This document shows positions 63,126 through 64,000 of a DNA stretch of 64,000 bases, one piece after another. The translations under genes were made by a program, and so were the position numbers. Each line of letters opens with the position of its first letter. Positions within the stretch are counted from its first letter, which is position 1. Origin of the DNA: Burkholderia sp. PAMC 26561 (GTDB lineage: Bacteria > Pseudomonadota > Gammaproteobacteria > Burkholderiales > Burkholderiaceae); contig NZ_CP014308.1 of assembly GCF_001557535.2 (NCBI RefSeq), positions 682,001-746,000 of the forward strand, given 5' to 3'. Below the pieces are notes generated by a model, which was given only the letters and a program-made list of their open reading frames with translations, was not told the origin of the DNA and searched no databases.

Positions 63126-64000
63126 CTAGAAAAACGACAAGGTCTCGACGCCTTCGCCAACGGGCATGGAGCGCAGCACTTCTGCTGCGTCAAGATCGAC
63201 GATGCAAAGCGAACCTTCATTCTGGTTAGCAATAAGAACCGTCTTGCAGTCTGCGTGAAACGCCATGTTCATCGGTCCATTGCCGACATGGACGATGCGC
63301 TGACGCCCGAGATCGGCGTCGAAAATCGTTGCCAGCGGTTCCTCGAAACTCGTGACGACGAGGTACCTGCCATCGGGACTGTATCGGGCGATTTGCGCGG
63401 GTTTGGCGTGCCCGTCGAGCGCAATCGTTCGGGTTACGACATCAGTTGAAGTGTCCACAACGAGGATCTGCGGCGTAGTTGCATTCACCAGGATTACCGT
63501 TCGGCCGTCCGGTGACAGTCCGATACCGGCTAGGCCACCCGGCGCCGCAATGCTGCCGACGCGCTTCCGCGCTTTGAGGTCAATGACCGACGCAAATGCA
63601 TCTTCTTCGTTCTCTGTGTAGAGCTTGGTGCCGTTGGGCAGTACCTCAATACGGTGTGCTTTATTGGAGCCGACTTCGATGACGTCTCGTATTTCCCAGG
63701 ACCCGACATCCAGATCCAGCACGACACCGCTGTTCTCGCAGACACAATACAACTCGCCTTCGCGGCCCCAGCGAAGGCCGTGGGGCGCGAGATAGGGCGC
63801 AGTGCTGATATCGCCTATATGGCGACGGGCCTGGAGATCGAACACGGCGATGAGGTGGCCGGGGTTTGGATTATCGCCATGTTTGCCGTCTCCATAGATT
63901 GGAACGTAAGCGGTCTTTCGGTCAGCCGACACAGCGATTTCGTGGACGCGCGGCGCAAACCCTGAAAGCGTCAATACCGTCTCATAGGTCGAGGGATCTA
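63126..64000 (-). CDS. YncE-type beta-propeller protein (partial, runs off the window)
   Basis: The frame is open to the window edge: ...DPSTYETVLTLSGFAPRVHE. The visible 290 residues show propeller repeats: ISADRKTAYVPIYGDG-like text, HRIEVLPNGTKLYTENEEDA, LAGIGLSPDGRTVILVNATT, QIARYSPDGRYLVVTSFEEP and MNMAFHADCKTVLIANQNEG, i.e. repeated 'SPDGRxLxV' blades. Such proteins bind ligands or act as lactonase-like enzymes. It ends eight bases before the hydrolase start and leads the operon in view. The true start and any signal peptide lie beyond the window. Confidence 0.8.
   Translation of the reverse strand, partial: DPSTYETVLTLSGFAPRVHEIAVSADRKTAYVPIYGDGKHGDNPNPGHLIAVFDLQARRHIGDISTAPYLAPHGLRWGREGELYCVCENSGVVLDLDVGSWEIRDVIEVGSNKAHRIEVLPNGTKLYTENEEDAFASVIDLKARKRVGSIAAPGGLAGIGLSPDGRTVILVNATTPQILVVDTSTDVVTRTIALDGHAKPAQIARYSPDGRYLVVTSFEEPLATIFDADLGRQRIVHVGNGPMNMAFHADCKTVLIANQNEGSLCIVDLDAAEVLRSMPVGEGVETLSFF

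Noticed and set aside
1..64000. CRISPR arrays, tRNA or rRNA genes
   Set aside because: None seen by eye: no regularly spaced repeats of CRISPR type and no tRNA- or rRNA-like block. A tRNAscan or Infernal search was not possible here.

Overview
The window looks like part of a low-GC-skewed, heavily rearranged secondary replicon (large plasmid or megaplasmid) of a Burkholderiales bacterium, most like Paraburkholderia/Caballeronia. The grounds are an iteron-type Rep_3 initiator beside parA-parB, several Burkholderia-type protein families (DUF6723-like, DUF2382 stress proteins, cupin-AraC regulators, an H-NS protein with an SGRG-type C-terminus), and many insertion-sequence scars. No rRNA, tRNA, CRISPR array or core housekeeping operon was seen. 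The genus is inferred from family resemblance, not from a search.

1-12 kb is the plasmid backbone: a truncated H-NS gene, a decayed ORF, a protein with two HTH-like modules, a DUF1488-like protein, an HU protein and a SET-domain protein. The replication initiator (5978-7384) follows, with an iteron/DnaA-box origin region (7439-7842). parA and parB overlap by four bases and are followed by three copies of an 18-bp palindrome, two of them in ~0.5-kb direct repeats. This is a likely complete replication/partition cassette.

12-17 kb is a mobile and decayed zone: a complete IS1595-type element with target duplication, then remnants of IS66, a YhcG-type nuclease, an alginate-export-type porin and an NTF2-like protein. 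17-26 kb holds a soluble histidine kinase and a minus-strand group of envelope/stress genes: YqjD-, holin/YqjE- and YqjK-position genes, a 24-residue membrane peptide, a glycine-rich secreted protein, two DUF2382 proteins and a membrane protein.

26-37 kb is bracketed by two diverged, broken copies of one cassette: tyrosine recombinase, EACC1-like gene and a ~91-99-residue acidic protein gene. Between them lie regulator/oxidoreductase pairs: TetR with MDR reductase, LysR with SDR, and NmrA-like with AraC. 37-42 kb has two carboxymuconolactone-decarboxylase-family genes, an SMP-30-like gene, a single-domain response regulator and a J-domain protein. 43-50 kb has a group II intron with a frameshifted maturase, an IS5 remnant, a chemoreceptor, and a PAS-GGDEF-EAL enzyme with all motifs intact.

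51-64 kb again alternates TetR repressors with aldo/keto reductases and an SDR, plus a second HU gene. It ends in a tightly packed minus-strand operon (beta-propeller, alpha/beta hydrolase, frameshifted sugar isomerase, DoxX, DUF1275, TetR). A recurring theme is single-base frameshifts in otherwise good genes (27.55, 40.48, 43.74, 52.08 and 61.93 kb). They fit pseudogene formation on a dispensable replicon, but raw sequencing errors cannot be excluded from the sequence alone.
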